Assembly: GCF_014217545.1 (NCBI RefSeq)
Contig: NZ_CP043178.1
Coordinates: 620,001 to 684,000, forward strand
DNA: 64,000 nucleotides
Direction: 5' to 3'
Source: Pseudarthrobacter sp. NBSH8
Lineage (GTDB): Bacteria > Actinomycetota > Actinomycetes > Actinomycetales > Micrococcaceae
Part shown: positions 32,982-40,636 of the stretch, piece by piece
Position numbering within the stretch: the stretch's first letter is position 1
Layout: each line of letters begins with the position of its first letter
Notes under the pieces: generated by a model
Database searches by the model: none
What the model was told of the DNA's origin: nothing
Seen by the model: the letters and a program-made list of their open reading frames with translations, nothing else
Made by a program: the position numbers and the translations under genes

Positions 32982-33848
32982 ATGTCAGTTGCATCCGGAT
33001 ACGTCCATATCTCCGTCCGTAACGCAGGCAAGGCGGGCCAGGCCTCCGGCCTCCGCCAAGGCTTCGGCGCCCGGCCGGCGTTCGTCCCGGCAACCCCCGG
33101 CGCCAGCTTTCCTGCCCCCGGCTACGCACCGCAAGGCTACAATCCGAATTCCTACGGCCAGCTCCGCGCTGTCCAGCCTGCCGATGCCCCGCCGCTGACC
33201 GCGCCCACCCCGGTTATCGCTGGTCCAAACGCCGTGCGGCCCGTCGCCAACGACACCGTTGCCCGTGGATTTGTCCTCTACATGGGCATCGATGAGGAAA
33301 CCGCAGCGGCTGCTGGAACCTCCATTGCCAAGCTTGCCCAGGAAATCCGCACTTACGCACAGTCACTCGTGACCGGCGCCGAAAGCTACGCGGCCGTTGC
33401 CGTGGCCCCGGCCGGCACCCCAGGTTCCGCGCTCGACGTCGTCCGGTCCACCTTTGGTGACCCCACCGTGAATGCACAGAAGCGCACCGAGACTGCCCGG
33501 CTTCAGCAGCCCCAGGACCCGCGTCCGTCCGGCGTCCTGATCGACCTTGCCCGCCGAGAAGTCCACCTTGACGGCGAGTCCCTGAATCTGACCTTCAAGG
33601 AATTCGAACTCCTGAACTACCTGGTGGAAAACGGCACCCGCACGGTTGGCCGCGATGAGCTGCTCGAGGGCCTGTGGCGCAACGCCGAGGAAGTCCCCAA
33701 CGAGCGCACCATCGACGTCCACATCCGCCGGCTCCGCTCCAAGCTGGGCCGCCTCGCCAACACCGTCCGCACAGTCCGCGGCCAGGGCTACCGCTTCTAC
33801 GAGCACCCCGAAGTGATTGTCTGGGCCGCTCCGGAATACTCGATCTAG
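32982..33848 (+). CDS. Orphan OmpR-type winged-helix transcriptional regulator
   Basis: A 288-residue protein whose C-terminal part (about 180-275) is a complete OmpR/PhoB DNA-binding domain: LTFKEFELLNYLVENGTRTVGRDELLEGLW, then ERTIDVHIRRLRSKLG and VRTVRGQGYRF. The N-terminal half is not a receiver. It starts with a Pro/Tyr-rich segment (30-80) and continues into a small alpha/beta region (GFVLYMGIDEETAAAAGTSIAKLAQEIR) without a phospho-acceptor aspartate. Control is therefore not by a kinase. The long AT-rich leader suggests heavy regulation. The closest recognisable relatives are actinobacterial 'winged helix-turn-helix domain' proteins of unknown role. Confidence 0.85.
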   Translation: MSVASGYVHISVRNAGKAGQASGLRQGFGARPAFVPATPGASFPAPGYAPQGYNPNSYGQLRAVQPADAPPLTAPTPVIAGPNAVRPVANDTVARGFVLYMGIDEETAAAAGTSIAKLAQEIRTYAQSLVTGAESYAAVAVAPAGTPGSALDVVRSTFGDPTVNAQKRTETARLQQPQDPRPSGVLIDLARREVHLDGESLNLTFKEFELLNYLVENGTRTVGRDELLEGLWRNAEEVPNERTIDVHIRRLRSKLGRLANTVRTVRGQGYRFYEHPEVIVWAAPEYSI

Positions 33849-33941
33849 TCCTTACTTCAGTACCGCGCTAAGGCGGCACGACCCCTCTGTGCCTGTTGTT
33901 CGAGGGCGGCGCCGTGGGTCCTGCGGGTCTAGGCTTGGGGG

Positions 33942-34469
33942 ATGAGCGACCACCACATCAAACGCCTGGTGATCATGCGGCATGCCAAGGCCGACTGGCC
34001 CGGCGGCGTGGCGGATCATGAGCGGCCGCTGGAGGAGCGGGGCCACCGCGAGGCGCCCCTGGCCGGCAAGTGGCTGGTCAAGCACGGTATCCTCCCGGAC
34101 TTCATCCTGTGTTCCAGCGCGCTTCGCACCCGCCAGACCTGCACCTGGGTGTGCTCCGAGCTGGGGGATAAGGCCCCGACGCCGAAACTTGAGGACGGCC
34201 TCTACGCCGCCTCTGCGCTGCGGATGCTCGCCGTGGTCAACCATGTGCCTGACACCGTGACCACGCTGATGCTCATCTCGCATATGCCTGGCGTCCAGGA
34301 CCTCGCCATGCACCTGGCCGCACGCGACTCAAACCACGACGCCTACATGGACGCCGCCACACGCTACCCCACCAGCGCCCTCACGGTGCTGGAAACGGAA
34401 AAGTCCTGGGCCGAACTGGACGGGCAGGACGCCCGGCTGACCAAGTTCAAGGTCCCGCGAGGCCACTGA
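33942..34469 (+). CDS. SixA-type histidine phosphatase
   Basis: A 175-residue member of the phosphoglycerate-mutase-like superfamily. The catalytic motif is MRHAKADW (Arg-His at residues 13-14), and the second histidine is in LISHMPGV. SixA proteins remove phosphate from phosphohistidine on proteins; other small members act on small molecules. The 3' end overlaps the convergent LysR gene by 23 bases. Confidence 0.87.
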   Translation: MSDHHIKRLVIMRHAKADWPGGVADHERPLEERGHREAPLAGKWLVKHGILPDFILCSSALRTRQTCTWVCSELGDKAPTPKLEDGLYAASALRMLAVVNHVPDTVTTLMLISHMPGVQDLAMHLAARDSNHDAYMDAATRYPTSALTVLETEKSWAELDGQDARLTKFKVPRGH

Positions 34470-35394
34470 TCGCAGGGGCCCCGGCAACAACACCGCTCGT
34501 CGCGGCGACCTCGCGCAGCAGTCCGGCGACGTGCTGGATGCCCGGGCTGGCCGCCATGGTCCGGCGGTACACGATGCCCACCTGCCTGACCTGCATGGGG
34601 TTGACCAGGGGCAGGCCGACGACGTCCGCAGGCAGCGCGGGCCGGCCGAGGCGGGGGACCAGCGCAACCACGGCCCCCTGCTCCACCAGGGCGATGTGGG
34701 TTGCAAAGTCAGGATCGTAGACCCGGATGTCCGGTACCCGGCCCCGATCAGCGAAGATCCGCAGCAGGGCCTCGTTGCAGATGGCGCCGTGCGGTGTGCT
34801 GATCCACCGTTCGTCCACGAGGTCGGCCGGTTCCACCTGGCTGCGTCCGGCCAGCGCATGGTCGCGATGCACCAGGACGTCCGCAACGTCCTCGCACAGC
34901 CAGTCGAGCGCCATGTGCTCCGGTATCACCAGCGGGACAGAGTTCCAGTTGTGGACCACACCCAGGTCCGCCTCCCCGTTGGCCACCCGCGCTACCGCTT
35001 CCCGCGGGTCCTCCGCCAGCACGCTGATGTCCAGGTCTGCTCCGGATGAAGCCAGCCGTCCCAGCAACGGCCCCACCAGGCCCCGGCAGGCGGTAGAGAA
35101 GGAAACAACCTTGAGGTGCCCTGTGGGTTTGGTCGGATCCGCCAAGAGGGTGGATTCCAGTTCCTCGAGCTCCGACAGGATGCGCCGGCCGTAGGCTGCC
35201 AGGGTGAGCCCGCGCTCGGTCAGCAGCACGCCGCGGCCGCGGCGCTCCAGGACGGGGAACCCTGTCTGCTTCTCCAGCTTCTTGATCTGCTGGGAGACGG
35301 CCGAAGGACTGAAGCCCATCACCTCCGACGCCGCTATGACCGAACCGTGGTGTTCAATCGCAGCCAATGCCCGGAGTGAACCGATTTCAATCAT
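34447..35394 (-). CDS. LysR-family transcriptional regulator
   Basis: A 315-residue regulator. The N-terminal winged helix (LRALAAIEHHGSVIAASEVMGFSPSAVSQQIKKLEKQ) is followed by the linker helix and a two-lobed effector domain. The ATG giving MIEIGSLRALA is chosen because the helix-turn-helix follows immediately; a further upstream start would add about nine residues. It is divergent from the EamA transporter gene with overlapping 5' regions, so it probably controls that exporter and itself. The ligand is unknown. Confidence 0.9.
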   Translation of the reverse strand: MIEIGSLRALAAIEHHGSVIAASEVMGFSPSAVSQQIKKLEKQTGFPVLERRGRGVLLTERGLTLAAYGRRILSELEELESTLLADPTKPTGHLKVVSFSTACRGLVGPLLGRLASSGADLDISVLAEDPREAVARVANGEADLGVVHNWNSVPLVIPEHMALDWLCEDVADVLVHRDHALAGRSQVEPADLVDERWISTPHGAICNEALLRIFADRGRVPDIRVYDPDFATHIALVEQGAVVALVPRLGRPALPADVVGLPLVNPMQVRQVGIVYRRTMAASPGIQHVAGLLREVAATSGVVAGAPAISGLAGP

Positions 35395-35466
35395 GAAGCA
35401 AACGTACATGGTTTGACGCAAAATTCAACGCTGGTGCTTCATCGGCTCTTCTGCGAGAGTGGGACC

Positions 35467-36318
35467 GTGAACCTCCGCCACTCCCTCCTTGCCGCCCTGG
35501 TCGCCGTCCTTTGGGGCCTGAACTTCGTGGCCATCGACTTAGGGCTTCATGCGAACGGAGGTGAGGTTCCCCCGCTGCTGTTTGTGGCCTTGCGGTTCCT
35601 CCTCGTGGTCTTCCCCTGGATTTTCTTCATCAGGAAGCCGGACGTCAGCTGGAAGGCGATCATCGGCGTCGGCGTCTTTATGAGCGCGGGCCAGTTCGGC
35701 CTCCTTTACCTGGCCATGGCGCTGGGCATGCCGGCAGGGCTAGCCTCCCTGGTCCTCCAGGCGCAGGTGCTGCTCACGGTACTCCTGGCTGCCGGGTTAC
35801 TGCGCGAGCGGCCCAGCCGGAGCCAACTGGCCGGCGTCGTTCTTGGCGTTGCGGGCCTGGCCGTGGTGGCCGTCGGCCGCAGTGCCGTTGCCCCGTTGCT
35901 GCCGCTCATCATCGTCCTGGGAGCCGCGCTGTCCTGGGCTGCCGGGAACGTCATAGCGCGGCAGGCCAAGGCCGCCTCCGGGCTGGGGCTGGTGGTCTGG
36001 TCCGGCGCAGTAGTGCCCCTGCCGCTCGCCGGACTGTCGCTGCTGGTGGACGGCCCGGAGGCGGTGTTCAGCACCCTGGCAGACCTCCAGCCGGCCACGA
36101 TCCTGAGTGCCCTGTACACGGCCATTTTCGCATCGCTGGTGGGGTACGGAATCTGGAACCGGCTCCTGGCCAGCTACCCGTCGTCGGCCGTGGTGCCTTT
36201 CACCCTGCTGGTTCCCGTGGTGGGCATGAGCGCTGCCTGGCTGGCGCTGGGGGAGGTCCCGACGCCGGCTGAACCGGCTGGCGGGCTGCTCCTCCTGGAG
36301 GAGTGGCGACGGCGGTAG
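35467..36318 (+). CDS. EamA/DMT-family transporter, C-terminus possibly frameshifted
   Basis: A 283-residue drug/metabolite transporter with two EamA repeats and about nine to ten helices. The second-repeat hallmark is ALYTAIFASLVGYGIWNRLLA, followed by VVPFTLLVPVVGMSAAWLALGE. The GTG at 35467 giving MNLRHSLLAALVAVLWGLNF places the first helix correctly. The last residues read GGLLLLEEWRRR. A one-base shift near 36298 instead gives GVATAVVAGR, which would complete the tenth helix, so a frameshift or sequencing error is possible. It is divergent from the LysR gene and is probably an amino-acid or metabolite exporter. Confidence 0.85.
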   Translation: MNLRHSLLAALVAVLWGLNFVAIDLGLHANGGEVPPLLFVALRFLLVVFPWIFFIRKPDVSWKAIIGVGVFMSAGQFGLLYLAMALGMPAGLASLVLQAQVLLTVLLAAGLLRERPSRSQLAGVVLGVAGLAVVAVGRSAVAPLLPLIIVLGAALSWAAGNVIARQAKAASGLGLVVWSGAVVPLPLAGLSLLVDGPEAVFSTLADLQPATILSALYTAIFASLVGYGIWNRLLASYPSSAVVPFTLLVPVVGMSAAWLALGEVPTPAEPAGGLLLLEEWRRR

Positions 36319-36352
36319 TCGCTGGCCGAGGCCGGCGCGGTCTGCGGCTGGG

Positions 36353-37048
36353 TCAGCGGCGGGGCGCCGGTTTGGCGCCCGTCTTGGTGCCCGGTTTGGG
36401 TGTCGGCTTGCGGACCGGGGAAGCGGACGGCGACGGCCGCTTGGCTGCCGTGTCAGGCATCCGGGCGGGTGGGCGGAGCCCTGACGCGCGCTGAGCTGTG
36501 GCCGCACCCCGTGGTGCCGCGCCACGGGTGGCCGCGGTCCGTGTGGCGGTGCCCCCGGCTGCCGGGCGCCGCCCAGCAGGCCGGCCTGCGCCGGACGCGG
36601 GCCGCCGCTTGGCCGGTGGGGGCTTCCGTTTGGCAGTCCCCGGACGCCTTCCCGCGGGCCAGGCAGTGCCAAGGAAGAGGACCACTAGGGTGGCAACTGC
36701 TGAGGCCGCACCCCAGTAGAAATAGTTGTCCGGATCCCCGGTGGGGAGCGGTGTGCCGAAGAACGATGATTGCTCGGCGAAGGCCAGTTCCCAGGTGCTG
36801 ACGAAGGCCAGGGAGAAGGCAATGGTGAAGCTGGAACCCGCAGCGGTGGCCACCAACACAAAGCGGCGCCCGCGGGCCAGGACCTCCGCTATGGCCGCCA
36901 CGTAGGCCAGCGCAACCAGGCCCAGGAACGTGACCATCACGGTTTCTTCCAGGGTGATGGCGGTGAGCACCAGCATGCCCAAGGCGGCGACAGCCGCGAT
37001 CACTGCGAATTTCCCGCTGTTACCCATGTGGCGCATGTGTTCAATCAT
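36353..37048 (-). CDS. Membrane protein with long basic Pro/Ala/Arg tail
   Basis: A 231-residue protein with four predicted helices in the first 130 residues: FAVIAAVAALGMLVLTAITL, VMVTFLGLVALAYVAAIAEVL, FVLVATAAGSSFTIAFSLAFV and GAASAVATLVVLFLGTAW. A cytoplasmic tail of about 100 residues follows, very rich in Arg, Pro, Ala and Lys (such as RRPASGAGRPAGRR). The tail could bind nucleic acid or acidic lipids. I do not recognise the family. It directly follows the TetR gene on the same strand and could belong to its operon. Confidence 0.75.
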   Translation of the reverse strand: MIEHMRHMGNSGKFAVIAAVAALGMLVLTAITLEETVMVTFLGLVALAYVAAIAEVLARGRRFVLVATAAGSSFTIAFSLAFVSTWELAFAEQSSFFGTPLPTGDPDNYFYWGAASAVATLVVLFLGTAWPAGRRPGTAKRKPPPAKRRPASGAGRPAGRRPAAGGTATRTAATRGAAPRGAATAQRASGLRPPARMPDTAAKRPSPSASPVRKPTPKPGTKTGAKPAPRR

Positions 37049-37052
37049 CCTG

Positions 37053-37772
37053 CTACTTCACGACATAGCCGCGCATGATTGCCATGATTGCTGCAACGCT
37101 TTGGTCACGGGTACGTTCGGGGTTGTACGTCTGCCGGTCCAGCCCCACCACGAAGCAGGCGCCAAAGATCGCTGTTTCCAGGCTGCCCCGCGAAATCGTT
37201 TCGTCCACAGGGTAGACGGCAGCCACGTTCTCTATGGCCGCGCCGATCACCGCCAGGAGCTCAGCCCGGAGCACCGCGAACGTGTCCCGCCATTCGCTGG
37301 GAGTCCGCCAGTTTTCGCTCACCCACAAACGGGCGAAGGACGGGTAATCGGCCATAAAATCCATGGCCTGCCCGATCATTGCCTCCATGGACGCCAGCGG
37401 ATCGGAGCCGGGCTGCCCGGCCTCGCTGATCAGGCGTGCCTTCAGGATGTCCACACCGTGCCGCAGCAGCTGCGCGATCAGGTCCGACTTGCTGCCGAAG
37501 TTGTAGTAGACGGTGCCCTTGGAGACACCCGCCGCCGCGGCGATCTCGTCCACTGTGACGCCAGCTGCGCCACGCTGGCCAATGAGCTCCATGGATGCGT
37601 CGAAGAGCTTCTGCCGGGTGGCGTTGGTCCGGGCCGGGCGGCGTTTCTTCTCGGCCGGCCCATGCATGGCCGGATCGGGCCCGGCGGCGGGAACATGGTC
37701 TACAGGATCGTGCACGCCGGGATCAGACGCGGCAGAATCAGGCGCGCCAGCTCCGGGCACGGGCTGGCTCAT
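37053..37772 (-). CDS. TetR-family regulator of the YhgE operon
   Basis: A 239-residue repressor. A disordered Pro/Asp/Ala-rich leader of about 40 residues precedes the helix-turn-helix (VTVDEIAAAAGVSKGTVYYNFGSKSDLIAQLL) and a helical ligand domain. Its ATG overlaps the stop codon of the YhgE gene as ATGA, so it is translated with it. The perfect palindrome at 40550-40569 in front of the operon is its probable operator. Confidence 0.92.
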   Translation of the reverse strand: MSQPVPGAGAPDSAASDPGVHDPVDHVPAAGPDPAMHGPAEKKRRPARTNATRQKLFDASMELIGQRGAAGVTVDEIAAAAGVSKGTVYYNFGSKSDLIAQLLRHGVDILKARLISEAGQPGSDPLASMEAMIGQAMDFMADYPSFARLWVSENWRTPSEWRDTFAVLRAELLAVIGAAIENVAAVYPVDETISRGSLETAIFGACFVVGLDRQTYNPERTRDQSVAAIMAIMRGYVVK

Positions 37773-39805
37773 ACCGCGATCTCCGGTTTGAGCGTTTTGA
37801 GCGTCCAGTACTTGTGCTTCCGGACCGCAAAGGTGGACATCGCAGCGCCCAACAACGTGTAGCCGAGCAGCCCCAGGACAGTGGGCACGATCCCGGACAG
37901 CTCCGCGCCGTAGATGAGGTGCCGCATGCCCGTGACCACGTAGCCCATGGGCAGGATTTCGTGGACCACGTGAAGCGGCTGCGGGGTGGTCTGCCAGGGG
38001 AACGTGCCGCCCGAGGAGACCAGTTGGAGCACCAGCAGGATCAGCACCACCAGCTTGCCGGGCGACCCCAGCAGCGCCACGATGCCTTGGATGATTGCGC
38101 TGAAGGCCATGGCCGCGGCCAGCATAAACAGCCACATCAGTACTGGATGCGCGGGGTTGAGGCCCAGCGCCAGATTCACCACGAGGGTCAGCAGGCTCGC
38201 CTGCACCACCGAAACGGCCAGGAACGGAAGCCAGCCGCCGACGGCGATTTTCCAGGCCGGGGCGTTCGACGCCAGGGCCCGCTGGGTGATGGGCCGCATC
38301 GCCTGGACCAGCATGAAGATGCCGATCCACAAGGCGAGCGTCAGGAAGAACGGTGCCAGCCCGGCACCGTAGGAGTCCGCCTTCGCCTGGGAGACATTGC
38401 TGACCGCAACGGGATCAGCAATCACCTCTGAGAGGCTGCTCTTCTGCGAATCGTCCGGGTTGGGCACCTGCCCGGCTCCCTTGGCAATTTCGTCGGCCAA
38501 CGTCCGTGAGCCGTCGGCTGCGGTGGCGGCCCCCGCCTCAAGCTGCCCCGCGCCGGCGTCGAGCGTTTGCGCTCCTTGGACGAGGCGCCCGGTGCCGTCC
38601 AGCGCGGACTGCTCGCCGGTGGCCAGCGTGGCCGCCCCGGTATGGAGCCGGTCCGCGCCACCGGAGGCCTGAACAATGGCGTCCTTCAGGGCCGGGGTGG
38701 CCGTTGCCAGCTGTGCTGCGCCGACGCTCACGGCCTCGGAACCGTCCGCGATCTGCTGGATCTGAGTGGCGTCGGCCTGGATCCGGGTTTTCGCTGCGGC
38801 CACGGGACTGGAGGCTGCCACCGTATCGAAGTCGGCCAGGATTTCGTCTGCCTGCAGCTGGGTGATCGCTTCGGATGCGACCAGGCGGGCATTCGATTCG
38901 ATCACCCGCGTCCGGAGACCCTGGTCCGCGGCATCGAGCTGCGTGACGACGTCCTGGACCTTGGTGTTCAGCTGCGCATTCCCCGCTGCCACCTGTGCCG
39001 CGCCGTTGGCGAGGGTCCTGGTGTCGGTGGGCAGCATGGCGGTCTTCTCTTTCAGGACGGAGAGCCCGCTGCTGAGCTGCCCGGCGCCGTCGGTCAGCTG
39101 ATTGGCGCCGTCACGCAATTTCAGCTGCCCGTTGTAGAGCTCGCCGGCTCCAGCGCTGAGCTCGCTCGTGCCCTTATGCAGGGTGACCGTCCCGTCGCGG
39201 AGGGTTGCCACGCCGTCCGCCAGCCGCCCGGCGCCGTCTGCGGCCTTGAGCATCTGGGCGTGGATGGTGCCGAAGCCCGTGAGCAGCTGGTTCGCCGTCT
39301 CTTCGCCCACTTCCTTGGCCACGGTTGTGTGCACCGCGGTGGTCAGTTTGTCCACGATGGTGCTCAGCAGGTAGTTGTTGGCATCGTTGGTGGTGACGTT
39401 CAGCATCGCCTGGCTGGCTGAATCGAAGCTGCCAGGTGAGACCAGGTTCGTCGAGAACTCCGCCGGGATCTTCAGCGCAAACGCGTACTTGCCGCTGCTG
39501 ACCCCTGCATCGGCCTCAGCCGCCGTGGGGACCGCCTGCCAGTTGAAGACGTTGCCCTCCACGAGGCCGTCAGCCACCTTCTTGCCCGCCTGGAGCTCGG
39601 TGCCGTCGCTGGACGTGGCCCCGGTGTCTTCAACCACCAGGGCGGCCTCGATCTGGTTCAGGTTCCCGTAGGGGTTCCAGTTGGCGTACAGGTACACGGC
39701 CCCGTACAGGAGCGGCACCATGATCAGGGCCAGGATGGTCAGCTTTGGCAGCAACCCGCCGGTCATCCGCTTGAGTTCGGAACGGGCCAGCCGCAGCACG
39801 GTCAC
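37769..39805 (-). CDS. YhgE/Pip-type ABC-2-like membrane protein
   Basis: A 678-residue protein of the YhgE/Pip family. An N-terminal helix (LTILALIMVPLLYGAVYLYANW) is followed by an extracytoplasmic domain of about 430 residues. That domain contains many short Leu-x-Asp-Gly-Ala type repeats (such as LADGVATLRDGTVTLHKG) that form long helices. The C-terminus has about five helices as in ABC-2 permeases. Relatives include the lactococcal phage infection protein Pip. The upstream gene overlaps it by 4 bases and encodes a degenerate ATPase, so this may be an exporter or an envelope-spanning complex. Confidence 0.88.
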   Translation of the reverse strand: MTVLRLARSELKRMTGGLLPKLTILALIMVPLLYGAVYLYANWNPYGNLNQIEAALVVEDTGATSSDGTELQAGKKVADGLVEGNVFNWQAVPTAAEADAGVSSGKYAFALKIPAEFSTNLVSPGSFDSASQAMLNVTTNDANNYLLSTIVDKLTTAVHTTVAKEVGEETANQLLTGFGTIHAQMLKAADGAGRLADGVATLRDGTVTLHKGTSELSAGAGELYNGQLKLRDGANQLTDGAGQLSSGLSVLKEKTAMLPTDTRTLANGAAQVAAGNAQLNTKVQDVVTQLDAADQGLRTRVIESNARLVASEAITQLQADEILADFDTVAASSPVAAAKTRIQADATQIQQIADGSEAVSVGAAQLATATPALKDAIVQASGGADRLHTGAATLATGEQSALDGTGRLVQGAQTLDAGAGQLEAGAATAADGSRTLADEIAKGAGQVPNPDDSQKSSLSEVIADPVAVSNVSQAKADSYGAGLAPFFLTLALWIGIFMLVQAMRPITQRALASNAPAWKIAVGGWLPFLAVSVVQASLLTLVVNLALGLNPAHPVLMWLFMLAAAMAFSAIIQGIVALLGSPGKLVVLILLVLQLVSSGGTFPWQTTPQPLHVVHEILPMGYVVTGMRHLIYGAELSGIVPTVLGLLGYTLLGAAMSTFAVRKHKYWTLKTLKPEIAV

Positions 39806-40509
39806 TTGGCATCCTCGGTTTCACGTAAGAGGGATTCGGTTTCTTCGTCTGTGAGGGCCGGCGCATCGGGTACTTCGTCGGCGTCGGGGAAAGCGTTGCC
39901 GATCACCGCGGCCGGCCCCGCCCACCCTGCCGGGAGGGCAGTAACGGTGACGACGACGGCGAGCGGCCGGCCGGCGTCGTACGCCAGCTCCTCAAGCCGC
40001 GGGAGCCAGTCCGCGGAATGCGCACCGTGCCTGTCGGGGGAGTCCACCACCAGGAGGTCGGTGTACGGGTTGGCGAGCGCCAGGGCTGTCAGCAGTTCAA
40101 TGCGCCGGTCCGGGGCCAGCTGCTCAGTCCACAAGTCCGCGATGTCCTCGAAACTGTTGACTTTGAGCCAAGGCTGGCTGAGCAGGGCGCCCCGGTAGCG
40201 GCGGGGGATCAGGGCGAGGTCCTCGGTGACAAGGTCCCGGACGCTGAGGTGCTGCTCGGGCTCATTCACATTGGGGGAATCCACCAGTGCGCTCGCGAGC
40301 CTGAGGGATTTGGTGCGTTCGTTGGCGGCCCACGAGATCCGGCCGCCAGTAGGTTTCATGCGCCCGCTGATGGTCAGGGCAAGGGCTGTCCGCTGGTCCT
40401 GGCGTTCGGCGGTGACGAGGAGGAGCTCACCCCGGCCGACCCGCAGAGAGGTGGGCGGGAGCAAATCGTCGCGCCGGCCTTTCACATGGAGCTGCTGTAC
40501 GGAGAGCAA
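39802..40509 (-). CDS. ABC-ATPase-like protein with degenerate nucleotide-binding motifs
   Basis: About 235 residues with the overall fold order of an ABC ATPase but damaged motifs. The Walker A position reads VTAERQDQRTALALT, without the Gly-Lys-Ser/Thr core. The Walker B position reads DLLVVDSPD, with Ser in place of the catalytic Glu. The signature region reads RIELLTALALANP. It is therefore unlikely to hydrolyse ATP. The TTG at 40509 with GAAAGG 6 bases upstream is preferred; an alternative TTG lies at 40542. It overlaps the YhgE gene by 4 bases and is probably its cytoplasmic partner. Confidence 0.8.
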   Translation of the reverse strand: MLSVQQLHVKGRRDDLLPPTSLRVGRGELLLVTAERQDQRTALALTISGRMKPTGGRISWAANERTKSLRLASALVDSPNVNEPEQHLSVRDLVTEDLALIPRRYRGALLSQPWLKVNSFEDIADLWTEQLAPDRRIELLTALALANPYTDLLVVDSPDRHGAHSADWLPRLEELAYDAGRPLAVVVTVTALPAGWAGPAAVIGNAFPDADEVPDAPALTDEETESLLRETEDAK

Positions 40510-40549
40510 GAATGGCCTTTCGACGGGGTATGTCCGCCCCAAGCCTAAC

Positions 40550-40569
40550 TGAACTGACTGGTCAGTTCA
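40550..40569. promoter_or_regulatory. TetR-type operator, perfect 9+9 palindrome
   Basis: TGAACTGAC and GTCAGTTCA flank a 2-base centre. The site lies 41 bases upstream of the preferred start of the pseudo-ATPase gene, which heads the operon encoding a TetR protein. Size and symmetry fit a TetR/AcrR operator and imply feedback control. Confidence 0.7.
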
Positions 40570-40636
40570 AATAGCGCAGGCCCTTGTAGGCGCGCGGGCG
40601 GAGCAGGCCAGCGCGAACGGGCACTTGCGGCCCCGA

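Noticed and set aside
37773..38330. N-terminal extension of the TetR frame
   Set aside because: The extension lies antiparallel in frame to YhgE coding sequence on the same strand, and the TetR protein has a better ATG at 37772 with ATGA coupling.
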